Below are positions 6,174 through 6,754 of a stretch of 6,754 bases of DNA, one piece after another. Made by a program: the position numbers and the translations under genes. Position 1 is the first letter of the stretch. Each line of letters begins with the position of its first letter. Origin of the DNA: an uncultured Sphingomonadales bacterium (lineage in GTDB: Bacteria; Pseudomonadota; Alphaproteobacteria; Sphingomonadales; Sphingomonadaceae); NCBI GenBank assembly GCA_937898535.1, contig CALDKP010000190.1, forward strand, positions 1 through 6,754, in the 5' to 3' direction. The notes below the pieces were generated by a model. That model had not been told where the DNA came from. It ran no database searches and was given only the letters and a program-made list of their open reading frames with translations.

Positions 6174-6754
6174 ATGCGCAAGCCACTCATTCTGTCGTTG
6201 ATGCTATGTGTCGCTGCCTGTGGCGGCGGTGACGAAAAACGCGACCGCCCTGCGCCATTGGTGACGTTGGGCGCGGCGACGCAGCATGTCTTTTCGGATC
6301 GTTACGTGGCCGTCGGCACCGCGAACGCAAATGAGCAGGTTTCGGTGCGCGCGCCTGTGACCGAACGCATCACGCAGCTTGGTTTTTCCGACGGCGACTA
6401 TGTACGGCAGGGTCAGATGCTGGCCGTTCTGGCGCAAGGGCAGGAAACAGCATCACTCGCCAGCGCGCAAGCGCGTGCGCGCGAGGCAGATCAGCAACTG
6501 GCGCGGATAAGTGAGCTTCACCGCCGCGGCTTTGCAACCAACGCAAATCTTGAGGCGCAGACCGCATCTGCCGCATCGGCGAAAGCCGCAGCCAATGAAG
6601 CGCGCGCAACGATTGGCGACCGCGTTGTACGGGCCCCCTTTTCCGGGCAAGTGTCGCTGCGACGCATATCGGTTGGCGCAGTTGTAAGCGCTGGCGACGA
6701 AATTGCCGCAGTGAGCGACCTGAGTTCGATCAAACTGGACTTCACCATACCCGA
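6174..6754 (+). CDS. RND efflux periplasmic adaptor (membrane fusion protein) lipoprotein, 3'-truncated
   Basis: The frame opens with ATG 6174 and runs off the right edge after 193 codons, about half of a typical adaptor of 350-400 residues. Seen: a lipoprotein signal peptide with lipobox VAAC (Cys16); a first half-lipoyl region with VRAPVTERITQLGFSDGDYV (58-77); a short helical hairpin rich in Ala, Gln and Glu (about 88-148, including a HRRGFAT turn); then the returning lipoyl half VRAPFSGQV (152-160) and DLSSIKLDFTIP leading into the beta-barrel. This order is that of the HlyD_D23/MFP family with a short hairpin. Its role would be to link an inner-membrane RND pump to an outer-membrane channel; the pump gene is expected just downstream. 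GGTGA (6166-6170) lies only three bases before the ATG, a weak ribosome binding site. The exported substrate cannot be told from the sequence. Confidence 0.9.
   Translation, partial: MRKPLILSLMLCVAACGGGDEKRDRPAPLVTLGAATQHVFSDRYVAVGTANANEQVSVRAPVTERITQLGFSDGDYVRQGQMLAVLAQGQETASLASAQARAREADQQLARISELHRRGFATNANLEAQTASAASAKAAANEARATIGDRVVRAPFSGQVSLRRISVGAVVSAGDEIAAVSDLSSIKLDFTIP

Noticed and set aside
1..6754. A novel defence, mobile or multi-gene system, CRISPR array or RNA gene
   Set aside because: Every sizeable stretch is covered by recognisable housekeeping, stress or transport genes; I saw no repeat-spacer pattern, transposase, integrase, tRNA-like or rRNA sequence.

Overview
The window reads as an ordinary chromosomal segment of an alphaproteobacterium, most likely a sphingomonad. 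This rests on the protein families and their style: a COQ8-type ABC1 kinase, an S41 peptidase lipoprotein with a Gly/Pro-rich linker, a CysQ-type phosphatase, and moderately GC-rich coding. The taxonomic call is inference; no rRNA or other marker is present.

Layout, left to right. (1) A 5'-truncated gene on the + strand (2-598) encodes the C-terminal three quarters of a CysQ-like 3'(2'),5'-bisphosphate nucleotidase. (2) It converges, across a 63-base gap with a hairpin, on a - strand gene (662-2098) for an exported S41 (C-terminal processing type) peptidase lipoprotein with a PDZ-like region and a Ser/Lys catalytic pair. (3) A 221-base divergent intergenic region follows, holding three CGCA boxes exactly 10 bp apart. 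(4) A + strand ABC1/AarF kinase-like gene (2320-3642) has motifs resembling mitochondrial COQ8/ADCK3 more than E. coli UbiB. (5) After a 148-base gap with a possible LysR/OxyR-like dyad comes the alkyl hydroperoxide reductase pair ahpC (3791-4354) and ahpF (4465-6015). A strong hairpin lies between the two genes and another strong hairpin follows ahpF. (6) The right edge carries the first 193 codons of an RND efflux periplasmic adaptor lipoprotein (6174 to the edge), whose pump gene should lie beyond the window.

How the genes work together: AhpF takes electrons from NADH through FAD and two CXXC pairs and re-reduces the AhpC peroxiredoxin, which destroys H2O2, organic peroxides and peroxynitrite. 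All the key cysteines are present in both. The COQ8-like protein next door probably supports ubiquinone biosynthesis, but nothing in the sequence shows that it is co-regulated with ahpCF. The CysQ, S41 peptidase and efflux adaptor genes look like separate transcription units.

I found no mobile element, CRISPR array, RNA gene or broken gene, and no convincing undescribed multi-gene system. The items worth a second look are the COQ8 affinity of the ABC1 protein, the phased CGCA boxes, and the unusual hairpin between ahpC and ahpF.
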